Shown: positions 1 through 10,000 of the stretch, piece by piece | How positions within the stretch are numbered: position 1 is the first letter of the stretch | Layout: every line of letters begins with the position of its first letter | Assembly (NCBI GenBank): GCA_036388675.1 | Contig: DASVRI010000039.1 | Location: forward strand, 216,525 to 280,524 | Length of the DNA stretch: 64,000 nt | Reading direction: 5' to 3' | Source: DASVUS01 sp036388675 | GTDB lineage: Bacteria; Armatimonadota; Abditibacteriia; Abditibacteriales; Abditibacteriaceae | Notes under the pieces: model-generated | Database searches by the model: none | Told to the model about the DNA's origin: nothing | The model's input: the letters and a program-made list of their open reading frames with translations, nothing else | Program-made: the position numbers and the translations under genes

Positions 1-1
1 T

Positions 2-928
2 CAATGCAAAGTTGTGCTGCCCGATCTGGGCGAGTGTTTCGAAGTGTTCGGCGACCGCATCCGCAATGTTCTCACTTCTCAAGATACTAACGACCGATTC
101 GCTGTAATAGAGGCGCAAACGCCTGCGGGTTCGGGGCCGCCGCTCCATGTGAACTCGCGCGAAGATGGACTCTTCATTGTGCAAAATGGCCGCTACGAGT
201 TTGAAATCGGCAGTGAGCGCATCGAGGCTGCGCCGGGCGCCGTCGTGTTTATTCCACGAGAAGTGCCGCACACCTTCTGGGTTGCCGGAAACGAGCCGGG
301 GCGAGTACTCACCTGCGTGTGGCCCGGCGGCTATGATCGTTTCTTTCGTTGCTGTTCCAGGGAGTTCGACACGGGCGCGCCCGATATTCACAACGTCTTT
401 CGCATTGGCAGTGAGCATGGCGTCACCTTTCTCACGGCTGAAGGCGCCGAGGCTCACATGGCGCAGCGAGAGCGCGGCGTGGGTTTGCAAACCAGAGTCG
501 TGCATGCGAGCGAAGGCGAAAACGCCGCGCTGGAAGGTAGCCAGGTGCGCTTTGTTCTCACTGCCGCGGATACAGCCGGTCAGTGCGCGCTCCTGGAGAT
601 GACGGCTCAACCGGGTTGCGGTGCGCCGCTACACACTCACTCCCGTGAAGATGAAGTTTTCATTGTGCAAAGCGGATGCTACCAGTTTCAGCTTGGCGAC
701 CGGAATCTTGAAGCCGGGCCGCAAACCGTTATTTATGCCGCGTGTGGTGTTCCTCATGCCTTTCGTGTCATGAGCGCGGAACCGGGACAGATGCTGGTTC
801 TCACGGTGCCCGGCGCCTTTGAGCAGTATTGGCGACGCTGCGGTGAGTTCGGCGTCGCGCCCGATTCCGGCACTGCGGCTGAAATCGGTGCGGAATTCGG
901 GTTGTCTTACCCATCTGCCGCACGATGA
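2..928 (+). CDS. Bicupin (double cupin_2) protein, 5' partial
   Basis: The frame is open to the left edge, so the true start is probably outside the window; a GTG at 14 is the first in-window start. There are two tandem cupin_2 beta-barrel domains. The first carries PPLHVNSREDGLF and VPHTF, with Asn where the second metal-binding His of an HxH is usual. The second has the canonical APLHTHSREDEVF and VPHAF. Such bicupins include quercetin-dioxygenase-like enzymes and sugar or metabolite binding proteins; substrate cannot be read from sequence. It is clearly paralogous to the protein at 5519-6589 and the two flank an AfsR-type regulator. The stop codon lies inside the left arm of a perfect hairpin. 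Domain call is secure, function is not. Confidence 0.85.
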   Translation, partial: QCKVVLPDLGECFEVFGDRIRNVLTSQDTNDRFAVIEAQTPAGSGPPLHVNSREDGLFIVQNGRYEFEIGSERIEAAPGAVVFIPREVPHTFWVAGNEPGRVLTCVWPGGYDRFFRCCSREFDTGAPDIHNVFRIGSEHGVTFLTAEGAEAHMAQRERGVGLQTRVVHASEGENAALEGSQVRFVLTAADTAGQCALLEMTAQPGCGAPLHTHSREDEVFIVQSGCYQFQLGDRNLEAGPQTVIYAACGVPHAFRVMSAEPGQMLVLTVPGAFEQYWRRCGEFGVAPDSGTAAEIGAEFGLSYPSAAR

Positions 929-951
929 GTACTCGCTGAGTACTCATCGTG
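921..951. terminator. Perfect hairpin made of two GAGTACTC copies
   Basis: Fourteen-base arms (921-934 and 938-951) pair perfectly around a GCT loop. Each arm contains one GAGTACTC, and the left arm holds the TGA of the bicupin gene. It is probably a transcription terminator or mRNA 3'-end hairpin, although no clear T-run follows. Confidence 0.65.
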
Positions 952-1044
952 TGCCGCGCTGACGCAAAACAGTTCTTCATTCAATCGCTTCGCGTGATGC
1001 CCCACACGATTCGATGGTTTTTGCTCGTCTCCTGTGTAACAAAA

Positions 1045-1065
1045 TTGACAATTTTCGTTTATAAT
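1045..1065 (+). promoter_or_regulatory. Possible promoter of the AfsR-type gene
   Basis: A perfect TATAAT lies at 1060-1065 in a locally AT-rich stretch about 70 bases before the ATG at 1138. A TTGACA lies at 1045-1050, but the 9-base spacing is too short for a normal sigma-70 promoter, so only the -10 element is credible. Confidence 0.3.
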
Positions 1066-1137
1066 GGGGGAGGAGTTCTCCAAAGCCAAAGCGGGCAGTG
1101 AGAATTTTCAGGTGTCACCAAGTCTTTCGGTCGTTAC

Positions 1138-4100
1138 ATGCACATGGCAATTCTCTGGCGCATCGAATTTTTCGGCGGGCTGCGTGCGCGCCGCGACAAT
1201 GAAGTTGTTACACGTTTTCGCACGCAGAAAACGGCGGCTCTGCTGGCGTATTTAGCGCTGCGTCCCGGCCCACAGCCGCGCGAAGTTCTGGTCGGACTGC
1301 TCTGGCCCGACGCCGAGCCCGATGCGGCGCGTAACTCGCTGTCGGCAGCGTTATCGTCGCTGCGTCGCCAGTTGGAAAAAAACTTGCTCGATGGCTCGAT
1401 TCTGCTGGCCGACCGCGCGTCCATCGGTCTCAACCCGACGAGTTTCACCACTGACATTAGCGAATTTGAGCACGCTTTGAAAGCTGCCGCGAACAGCAGG
1501 GAAGACGCCGAGCGCATCCGTTTGTTATCGCAGGCCGTTGAACTGTATCAAGGCCCTGCTCTACCCGGCTTCTACGACGAATGGGCAATGGCGCAGGCGC
1601 GCTGCCGCGAAGAAGAGTTCTTTGAAGCCTCTTCCGATTTGATCGATCTGCTCGATTCCGAGGGTCAGCCAGAACGCGCTCTGCACTACGCGCGGCGCGG
1701 CGTGAGCCTTTATCCGGGGCACGAAGCCTGGAATTTGTCGTTGATGCGCCTGCTGCGTGGCATGGGCCATCACGAATCCGTGTTGCGTCACTACCGCGAA
1801 TTTGAGAGCATCTTGCAGCGCGATGGCCTCACGCCTTCCGAGGCCGCACGACGTATCGCTCAAGATGCAGAACGCAACGTGAAGACGGCACGCAACACAG
1901 CCGAGCCTTCTGTTGTCGAAGTTGCAGAGCGTCCCAATCAACCCGTTGCTGATCAAGTGCAAGCGGATCAAACGCAACAGGAATTTGCGGCACCAACACC
2001 CGTTGCGAGTACTCAGAATGTGGCGATGCCGCTTTCGACAGCAGCATTGCCGGCATCGACTGTGGCTACACCGATAGTTGCGGCACCGACAGTGGCGGCA
2101 CCACCACCTGCATCCGCATTGCCGGTTGGCACCGTGGCGCTTCTCATGACGGATCGCCCGCATGAAGACAAAGAAGCGCAATATTTAGCGCAAGAACTGG
2201 AGCGGCATGAGGGTCACATCTTGCGCGAGGCGCCCGATGCGGCGTTATGGGTTTTCTCTCGCGCCAGTGATGCCGTGACCGCCGTCTCCAAAGTGCAAAG
2301 CAGCCTGCTGCGCTTGTCGCCTGAAGACCGGCCACGCATGGCGCTCTGTTCGGGTGAAGTCGAACTGGTACGCGGCGATTATCGCGGCGAGGCGCTGGAG
2401 CGTGTGCGTCGTCTGCATGCGGCAGCCAATCGCGGTCAAATCGTGTGCTGTGAAGCGACCGCCAATCTGGGCCGCCAGGCCGACATACACTTGCAGCGCT
2501 CCGGCACGCTGCTTAACGATTCTCAATCGTCCTTCCGCGAACTGGGAATTTATCGCCTGCTGGATAGCGGCACAGAATGTCTGTTTCAGGTCGAATATCC
2601 CGCTGCACCACAATTTGCTCCCATTCGTTTGGCGGCCAGTATCAGCCATCGTTTGCCGGCGCAGTTCACCCGCTTTTTCGGACGCAACTCGGAAATTGAG
2701 CAACTGCGCCGTTTGCTCACGCGAGACAACGTGCGCCTGCTCACCCTCACCGGGCCGGGCGGCAGCGGTAAAACGCGACTCGCCGTCGAAACCACGCGCA
2801 GCCTGCTGTCGCACTGGCGCGAAGCGGTGTGGTTCGTGCCGTTGGCCGATATTACCGATACGTCGTTTATCTTCACCGCAATTCGCGATACGCTCAAGCT
2901 GCCGGTTGCACCCAACGTTTCGCCGCAGGAACAAATTGTTGAAGCTTTGTCCAACCAACCGGCGCTGTTGCTGCTCGATAACTTCGAGCAATTGGTGGAA
3001 GAGGGCGCCGCACAAGTACAGGAGTTGCTGGAGCGTCTGCCGTCGCTCACGATTCTCATTACGTCACGCCAGGTGCTCTGCCTGCCGGGTGAGCGCGAGT
3101 TTCCTGTTTTGCCGCTGCCGGTTCCTCACGAAGAACTGCCGCCCGAAAAGATAAAAGAGTACTCAAGCACGGCCTTGTTTATCGACCGGGCGCAGGCGGC
3201 GCGTGTTGACTTTCGCGTCGATGAACGCAACGCCGCAGCCGTCGCAGCCGTATGCCGGCGACTGGACGGAATTCCCCTGGCCATCGAGTTGGCGGCGGCG
3301 CGTTCGCTGGTGCTTTCTCCGGCGCAGATGCTGGAAAAGCTGAAGGATCGTCTCGACCTGCTTTCAACGCGACAGCGCGGCATTCCCGAACGGCATCGCA
3401 CGTTGCGCGCGGCCATCGAGTGGAGTTATGGATTGCTGTCGCCGGAATTGCAGCGCTTTTTCACCAGCCTTTCGGTCTTTCGCGGCGGCTGGACAATTGA
3501 AGCAGCAGAAGCGGTTTGCCGGGAGCCGGAAGCGCTCGATTTTTTGACGCGCCTGCGCGAGTGTTCGCTGGTCGTCACCGAAGAAAGACCTTCCGAAATT
3601 CGCTTTCGCATGTTGGAAACATTGCGCGAGTACGCGCTTTCGCAGTTGCAAGACGGTGAGCGTGCGGAGATGGAGCGGCGCTACGCCACGCACTTCATGA
3701 CGATGGCTGAAGATTCGGAGCCGCACCTGCGCGGGCCGGAGCAGGCCATGTGGCTGGAGCGTCTCGATGGAGAACAGGACAACTTCCGCGCTGTGCTGGC
3801 CTGGGCCGTCGAACACGATGCCACCGGCGCTCTGCGTCTGGCAGCGGCACTGGCGCCATTCTGGGAAACGCGCGGATATTATGCCGAAGGCCGCAACTGG
3901 CTCGAACGCGCGCTTGCCAGGAGCACTGTGCCGGACGACGATCCTCGCGCTGAAACCCCGTCCACCGACGATACGCGTACCCGCCCATTGACCGGCTCGG
4001 GTTGGCTCGCTTACTCCAGCGACCTGGCTCCGGCGACGGTACACCAGGGCAGGCAAGGCGAAGTATCAGTGGCCGCGCCGCTTTCCGACGGGCCGTTGTG

Positions 4101-5079
4101 CGACATGACCGCGCCCGGCCTGGTAGATGGTGCCGATGAGACATCGCGCATTGAGGAAGTGTTGGGAGCCGGTGCGGGAAGCGAGCCGGAAGTATTACGG
4201 GCGCGTGCCTTGTGCAGTGCGGGGCGCATGGCCTGGTATGAAATGGAGCTTGTCACCGCGCGCACTTTGCTTGAAGAAAGCCTGACAACCTTTCGCAAAT
4301 GTAGTGACGGCATCGGCACGGTCAGCGCAATCAACAGCTTGATTCTGGTGCTATCGTGGCAGGGCGAGTGTTCGGTCGCGCTGTCGCTTTTGCATGAAGG
4401 CAAAACGATTTTGCAACAGATGCCGGATCGCCAGCGCATACTCCCACTGCTGGCCGGCTTTGGCTGGGCTATTTCCTGGCTGAGCATGGCGGAATCTTTG
4501 GACGATTCGTGGGTTATTAACAGTGAAGTGGAGCGTCTTGCCCGCGCCGCCAATGACAAGCGGAGCCTGGCCTGGGCGCTCAATGGCCTTGGCATGTGCT
4601 CGTACTGGCGAGGCGATTGTGCTGAAGCGCGCACTTTCCTACAAGAAAGCGAAGCTTACTTCCGACATTTGGGCGAACCCAACGGCGTGGGCCATTCCGT
4701 GTGGGCGGTCAGCAATGTGGCACGTTTGGAAGGCGACTACAAGGAGGCTTATGCCCTCAATGCCGACTCGATGACGATGGGAATAGGCGTTAAGAACTAC
4801 ATGGGTTTGCCTTATCACCTGGAGTCTTTCGCATATCTGGCCATAGCCGTCCAAAAGCCACAGCGAGCCGTGCAACTGCTGGCCGCCGCCGAAAAAACAC
4901 GCGAACTTTACCGCAGTCGCAAGCAGCCTTTGGTCGTGCAGGAATATGAAAACTATCTCGCAGTTTTGCGTCCCATGCTCAGCGAAAGCGAGTTCCAGAC
5001 CGCCTGGGCACAAGGCTACGCAAGGCCGACCGGAGCCGCCATCGAGTACTCATTGCAAGATGACTATTCGCCCACTTAA
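1138..5079 (+). CDS. AfsR/SARP-type regulator: wHTH-BTAD, pseudo-cyclase, NB-ARC-like ATPase, TPR-like tail
   Basis: A probable transcription factor of 1313 residues. Residues ~1-95 form an OmpR-like winged-helix DNA-binding domain and ~95-245 a bacterial transcriptional activator domain. After a Pro/Ala/Thr-rich linker, ~325-455 resembles a class III nucleotide cyclase: LLMTD near the start and SGEVELVRGDYRG later are cyclase-like, but the second metal-binding Asp region reads APDAALW, so it is probably catalytically dead. From ~515 there is a STAND-type ATPase with Walker A GPGGSGKT (~539-546) and Walker B LLLLDNFEQ (~610), then a helical, TPR-like C-terminus. The start is ATG 1138 or 1144; no strong ribosome site. 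Flanking bicupin paralogues suggest they share its regulon or signal (inference). Two GAGTACTC copies are internal and one sits near the stop. Confidence 0.88.
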   Translation: MHMAILWRIEFFGGLRARRDNEVVTRFRTQKTAALLAYLALRPGPQPREVLVGLLWPDAEPDAARNSLSAALSSLRRQLEKNLLDGSILLADRASIGLNPTSFTTDISEFEHALKAAANSREDAERIRLLSQAVELYQGPALPGFYDEWAMAQARCREEEFFEASSDLIDLLDSEGQPERALHYARRGVSLYPGHEAWNLSLMRLLRGMGHHESVLRHYREFESILQRDGLTPSEAARRIAQDAERNVKTARNTAEPSVVEVAERPNQPVADQVQADQTQQEFAAPTPVASTQNVAMPLSTAALPASTVATPIVAAPTVAAPPPASALPVGTVALLMTDRPHEDKEAQYLAQELERHEGHILREAPDAALWVFSRASDAVTAVSKVQSSLLRLSPEDRPRMALCSGEVELVRGDYRGEALERVRRLHAAANRGQIVCCEATANLGRQADIHLQRSGTLLNDSQSSFRELGIYRLLDSGTECLFQVEYPAAPQFAPIRLAASISHRLPAQFTRFFGRNSEIEQLRRLLTRDNVRLLTLTGPGGSGKTRLAVETTRSLLSHWREAVWFVPLADITDTSFIFTAIRDTLKLPVAPNVSPQEQIVEALSNQPALLLLDNFEQLVEEGAAQVQELLERLPSLTILITSRQVLCLPGEREFPVLPLPVPHEELPPEKIKEYSSTALFIDRAQAARVDFRVDERNAAAVAAVCRRLDGIPLAIELAAARSLVLSPAQMLEKLKDRLDLLSTRQRGIPERHRTLRAAIEWSYGLLSPELQRFFTSLSVFRGGWTIEAAEAVCREPEALDFLTRLRECSLVVTEERPSEIRFRMLETLREYALSQLQDGERAEMERRYATHFMTMAEDSEPHLRGPEQAMWLERLDGEQDNFRAVLAWAVEHDATGALRLAAALAPFWETRGYYAEGRNWLERALARSTVPDDDPRAETPSTDDTRTRPLTGSGWLAYSSDLAPATVHQGRQGEVSVAAPLSDGPLCDMTAPGLVDGADETSRIEEVLGAGAGSEPEVLRARALCSAGRMAWYEMELVTARTLLEESLTTFRKCSDGIGTVSAINSLILVLSWQGECSVALSLLHEGKTILQQMPDRQRILPLLAGFGWAISWLSMAESLDDSWVINSEVERLARAANDKRSLAWALNGLGMCSYWRGDCAEARTFLQESEAYFRHLGEPNGVGHSVWAVSNVARLEGDYKEAYALNADSMTMGIGVKNYMGLPYHLESFAYLAIAVQKPQRAVQLLAAAEKTRELYRSRKQPLVVQEYENYLAVLRPMLSESEFQTAWAQGYARPTGAAIEYSLQDDYSPT

Positions 5080-5518
5080 AACTCACCGCCTCGGCCATCA
5101 CACAAGAGCACACTGCAAGATTAAAACTAAATAATCTAGCAAGCGACGAGACAAAGCATCATAGCCAACTTGGTACAACCCTGTTAAGCAGTGAAGCAAA
5201 AGTTTTCCGGCGTTTTGTAGGCAAACGGGCGGGAAACCCCGCCCCTACGAAGACCTGTTTTCTTTTGCACGACTATTTAGTTCTCCATCGCACTTGCCGC
5301 TCCAGCAGCGGCTGAGTTTGGTAGTTCAGGCACGTTTGGTTCTTGGAGAAGCGCAAATTATTTCTAAAGCGGAATTTTGCCTGACAATTCAAAAAATTCA
5401 AATTTCAGAGTTTCCTGTCAGGGTTCAGTCAGAGTGTCCCCGTAGAATGATCTACGAAGACGGCATACAGAGCCGCCAAATTCTACACGCAAATTCAAAA
5501 TTGCAAAGGGAACACACC
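5080..5518. other. Intergenic region with one small hairpin
   Basis: No convincing gene in 439 bases. A G/C hairpin (GGGCGGG at 5227-5233 against CCCGCCC at 5238-5244) lies about 150 bases after the regulator stop. The frame of the downstream bicupin stays open from 5294, but the ribosome-site-supported start is at 5519, so most of this is probably leader and promoter. Confidence 0.6.
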
Positions 5519-6589
5519 ATGACACCGTCAAATGTTGAGCAGGCCATCGCATCGCAAATTGTTGCATCACAAGTTGTTACTGCACCGCACAATGTTGTTC
5601 AGCCTATGCTGATAGTGGATGAGCATAAGCCGATCACGGAGCGTAACGACGCTGCACCACTACAGCCCAGGTTCATTCGTCCCGGAGAAGGCACCTTGTG
5701 GCACGCTTTCGGCGATAGCATTCGCGCCCAGCTCACCCCGGAAGATACAGGCGGCGAGATTTTCGTTGGTCACATGGAACCACCCGCCGGATATGGCCCG
5801 CCGCTGCATGTGCACACGCAGGAAGATGAAATCTTCATTGTGGAGCAAGGCACATTTGAATTCACGATTCGTGATGAAGTGTTTCCGGTAGAACCAGGCA
5901 CAGTCGTCTATGGCCCACGCAACATTCCCCATACGTGGCGCGCTACCGGCGAAGAAGTCAACCGCGCCACGGTTATTTCTGTTCCGGGTTGCTTTGGGCG
6001 CTTCTTCAAGCGCTGCGCCGATGTCTTTGCCAAAGGTGAACCCGATATGGCTGAAATCTTCCGTATCGCGGGTGAGCATGAGCTTATCTTTATGGCTCCC
6101 GAAGAAGCCGCTGTTTATCCGGTGCAAGATTCCCGTGCCACGCCGCAGCCTAGGATCATACAGCCAAATGAAGGCATATACGCCGGAGTTCCCGGAGAAC
6201 GCGGTCGCGGTGTGTTGATGAACGCCGAAACCGGCGGTCAGTGCCTGCTGGCGGAAATCGAGATTGATCCCGGTCATGGGCCTGCGCCGCACATCCACAC
6301 TCGCGAGGATGAAGTTTTCCTGATCCAGAGCGGTCGCATTGAATTCCAGATTGGTAATGAGCGCACCGAGGTGGGGCCGGGAGCAGTCGTTTTCGCACCG
6401 CGCAACATCGCGCACACATTCCGCGTGGTGAGCGAAGAACCGGCACGCGCCTTCATCCTCGTCACGCCGGGTGATTTTGAACAGTTTTTCGTGCGCCGGG
6501 CAGAATTATGGCACGCGGGCAAACTCGGCCCGGAGCAGATGGCCGAATTGTCTGCCGAGTTCGGCCTCCACTTCTTAGCCGAGGATTGA
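5519..6589 (+). CDS. Bicupin (double cupin_2) protein
   Basis: 356 residues. The start ATG at 5519 is chosen because AAAGGGA precedes it by about 7 bases; the frame is open to 5294 without a better site. After a ~45-residue hydrophilic N-terminus come two cupin_2 domains, each with two HxH-type metal ligands: PPLHVHTQEDEIF with IPHTW, and PAPHIHTREDEVF with IAHTF. These support a mononuclear metal site in both barrels, unlike the partial paralogue at 2-928 whose first barrel has lost one ligand. Possible roles are dioxygenase, isomerase or ligand binding; the substrate is unknown. An element and a palindrome follow the stop codon and may end transcription. Confidence 0.87.
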   Translation: MTPSNVEQAIASQIVASQVVTAPHNVVQPMLIVDEHKPITERNDAAPLQPRFIRPGEGTLWHAFGDSIRAQLTPEDTGGEIFVGHMEPPAGYGPPLHVHTQEDEIFIVEQGTFEFTIRDEVFPVEPGTVVYGPRNIPHTWRATGEEVNRATVISVPGCFGRFFKRCADVFAKGEPDMAEIFRIAGEHELIFMAPEEAAVYPVQDSRATPQPRIIQPNEGIYAGVPGERGRGVLMNAETGGQCLLAEIEIDPGHGPAPHIHTREDEVFLIQSGRIEFQIGNERTEVGPGAVVFAPRNIAHTFRVVSEEPARAFILVTPGDFEQFFVRRAELWHAGKLGPEQMAELSAEFGLHFLAED

Positions 6590-6610
6590 TAACAGCGGGA
6601 CACTTAATAA

Positions 6611-6703
6611 TCAGGACTTACGCAGCGGGCTTGCAAATGCAAGGCAATGTAGGGGCGTAGCACGCTACGCCCCTACGAATACCGGCTTCCGCGTAAGTCC
6701 TGA
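6611..6703. repeat. MITE/REP-like element A with GCGTAAGTC ends
   Basis: Terminal inverted repeats of 13 bases (TCAGGACTTACGC at 6611-6623 and its complement at 6691-6703) enclose an inner perfect hairpin with 13-base arms (6649-6661 and 6664-6676, GTAGGGGCGTAGC). The ends resemble those around the hairpins at 35952-36048 and 63379-63479, so this is one member of a non-coding element family. No open reading frame. Confidence 0.75.
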
Positions 6704-6710
6704 TAACGAT

Positions 6711-6734
6711 GGCCTTGCGAGTACTCGCAAGGCC
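6711..6734. terminator. 24-base perfect palindrome centred on GAGTACTC
   Basis: GGCCTTGCGAGT is followed directly by its complement, giving a loop-less palindrome with the GAGTACTC at its centre, then TCTTCTGTT. It may be a terminator for the bicupin gene, with the remainder of the repeat element between. Confidence 0.55.
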
Positions 6735-6973
6735 TCTTCTGTTCCGGCCTGTTGTCCTGCAAGAGATCAGCAGCAACATCAGTGGGCAACAATACCAAGA
6801 GCAACACCGGTAGCAACCGGGCTTAATCAGTAAGCCGCTCCATCGCCATGTCTTGTGCGTAAAATTTGAAGAGCGTTAACAATACATATCCGTCAACACA
6901 ACGGTTGTCGCGCCAGTAGAACAAAGGGCACACTAGGGCTTTGTGGCCTTGCTATCGAGCACTCAATCTCACT

Positions 6974-7014
6974 GAGAGGGGCAGAAGCCCGTTGTATTGG
7001 TTTCTGCCCCTCTC
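6974..7014. terminator. Hairpin upstream of the propeller-esterase gene
   Basis: Perfect 13-base arms (GAGAGGGGCAGAA at 6974-6986 and complement at 7002-7014) with a 15-base loop, followed by GACATTATT. It lies about 50 bases before the next start, so it is either a terminator of upstream transcription or a leader structure. Confidence 0.5.
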
Positions 7015-7061
7015 GACATTATTCTCCAAGTCAATCAACAAAAAGCTGTAAAGGATCGAAT

Positions 7062-10000
7062 TTGTCTATGCTGCACTTCCACTGGTGTCTCACGAGTACT
7101 CGGGTCGCACAGAGCGGGCGCCGCGTCTTGTTCACAACAGCCCTTTGTATTCTGTTAGGCGTTCTGCTGCATTGGCCGCCTGCACAGGCCGAAACCACTT
7201 ACGGCCCGTGGAAATCGGCGCCGATTCACGGTGGCGGCTATCTGCAACAGGTGTTCTTCGCGCCATCGGATAGCAGGCGGATGTATATGACATCCGATGT
7301 GGGCGGGCTTTTTCGCTCCGACGACAAGGGGCAGACGTGGCGCATGCTGCACGGCGCCCTACCCGCCGATTCATCGTCCTATTCACCGCGTGGCTTCACC
7401 GTTCATCCCAAAGATGCCGACCGCATCATGATTGGCGCCGGTAACGCATGGGGTGGCCCCGGCGGTGTATGGCTCTCCAGCGATGGCGGCGCGACGTGGA
7501 AGCGGACGCTGCAAGTTCGGTTTGAGGGCAACGGCTGGTATCGTTCGGCAGGCAACGTCCTGGTGCTTTCGCCTCACAACCCCGATGTGGTGCTGGCCGG
7601 GCCTGTGGGCGGAGGCATCTGGCGTTCGACCAATGGCGGGCTGTCCTGGGTCAAGACCGGGCCGGAAGACATTAATCCGACGCAGATCTATTTCGACCGC
7701 GCCAACGCTCAACGCGTTTGGGTATGCGCGCAGCCGTGGGACGAAGTCAAAGTCAAACGCGCCGACGGCAGCGAGGTCGGCGTGCGTGGCGGATTGTTTT
7801 TCTCCGAGGATGCGGGCCGCACCTGGAATCAGATTGCCGACAAAGGGCCGAGTGAAATCTGTCAGGATCCATCCGATGCATCCGTCATGTATGGTGTGAT
7901 GGGCTCGCAGCGCATCGTGCGCTCTACCGACCGGGGCCGCACCTGGGAGAACTTCTCACAAGGCCTGGCGCCCTACAACAATGGTGACGCGCGCACAGAC
8001 GGCTCCTACGATGCACTGGCAGTAGGGCCTAATTTCGTTCTGGCAGGTGGCAATGGCGGCCACATTTACCGCCTCAGCGACGATAAGACTATGTGGCGTG
8101 AGATAAAGCCTGATACCATCAACGAAGGCGACTGGTGGGGCCGCATCAAGCCGAATTCATATCGCCACTTTGGCTCGGCGCTAGGCTTTGTGGGCATCAA
8201 CCCGCGCGACCCGAGCCATTGGGTATTCACCGACTGGTATGCCCTCTATCAGAGCCTGGACGCCGGAAAAACCTGGAACTTGACGCTTAACGGCGTTGAG
8301 ATGACTGTGCTCAACACCGTGGCGCAGGAGCCGACCAATCCGAACGTGTTCCACACCGGCATGGCCGATGTCGGCTACTTCCGTTCGCCCGATAGCGGCA
8401 AAACGATGCAGTGGATCACGAATGGCATCTCCAATAATATCAAAACCATCTTTCCGTCAATGGCGCAGCCGGGCCGCCTCTACGCCACCGGGCCGCGTGA
8501 GTGGCAGTGGCACGCCAACGAGATGTTCATCTCCGATGATGCCGGTCTCTCCTGGCGGCGCTCCGGTCTCAACGGCATTCCCAAAATGGAAGAGCGCCGC
8601 TGTGAAACTGTCGTAGCACACCCGACAAAGAAAGACGATGTGTGGGTCACGATCTCAGGCCCGATCAAGCCGGGTGAAGGCGGCCCGTGGCACAGCGTAG
8701 ATGGCGGCAAAACCTGGAAGTGGGAAGGCACAGGATTACCGGAAGTCGACCAATTCTTCCGCAGCGGCTACTGGGTTTCAGGGCCGGAACTCGCAATTTC
8801 GGCGGATGGTTCTCTTGTCGCCACAAGCGATGACCGCCGTCTGCTGGCACGTCGCGGCCCCAACGACGACAAATGGACAATGCTCGATTTGCCGGGTGGC
8901 GCGCCCAACTGCGTGACAGCCGATCCGCTGCAAGCGGGCCGCTTTTACCTGGCGCTCCAGGATGGCGGCCTGTGGCGCAGCGACGATAGCGGCAAAAGCT
9001 GGAAGAACATTGTTGACCGAGATATTCACTGGGTGACACCCGATCTCAAAGTTAGAGGCCGCGTCGCTGCTGTTGCACCCTGGGGCGTGCTGGTGAGTAC
9101 TGATTCCGGCGCTACGTGGCGCGACATGAGCCGTGCCCTGCCCTATCGTCACAGTCGCAACGTGGTGTGCTTTGCCGGTGAGCAGGTCGTCGTCGGGACT
9201 GGCGGCAACGGTGTGTTCTACGCGCCGCTGTCGTCTCTGCAAGGCGCTGCCACGTCGCGCGCCCGCTCTACAGCACGCGCTACTGCCGATGCAGCGCCAG
9301 CCGGTCTCATCCAGAATGCAGCCATGACGGCGGGAACGACGACACCCAGTTCCTGGAATCTGGCTGATTGGAAAGAGGGCACGCTGTCGCTCAAGCGCGA
9401 TACGGCTGTTTACGCTTCAGCGCCCGCCGCACTGCTGCTTGAAACACAGGGCAAAGCCACAGGCATGGTGCATCAGTCGCTGCAACCGACACCCAAAGGT
9501 CCCGTAACAATCGAAGGCAAAATCAAGACATCGGGCAACTTTGATAACGTGCAGATCGCGCTGCAAGTCTTCGACGCGCAGTGGAAACAGATCGACTGGA
9601 AAGTTGTGGCGACCGGCCCCCAAACCACCTCCGGCTGGCAGACTTTCAAAGGCACACAGACGGTGCGCGACGATGCCGCTTACGCCTTGCTGGGACTTTC
9701 TGTAAACGGCACCGGCAAAGTGTGGCTCGACGATGTCTTCGCCACCACGACGGGTGGCACAATTGCCGTGCCACAACAAGAAACGGCTGTCGATGCCGTC
9801 GCACTGCCCGTTGCTGTGGCAGCCAACGATCCTCTTATTCGTTACACAGGCCGCTTCGATTGGAGTACTCGCGCCGCGCCGCGCGTCGCCTGGCCGGCCA
9901 GCACAATCGCGCTGAGGTTTCGCGGCACGGATTTGAACGTGAAGTTCCAGGATTCGCCATCCAATCGCTGGCAAGTGGAGGTTGATGGCGTCCCGACAAC

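Noticed and set aside
1045..1065. TTGACA and TATAAT as a complete sigma-70 promoter
   Set aside because: The spacing is 9 bases instead of about 17, so only the -10 element is kept as weak evidence.
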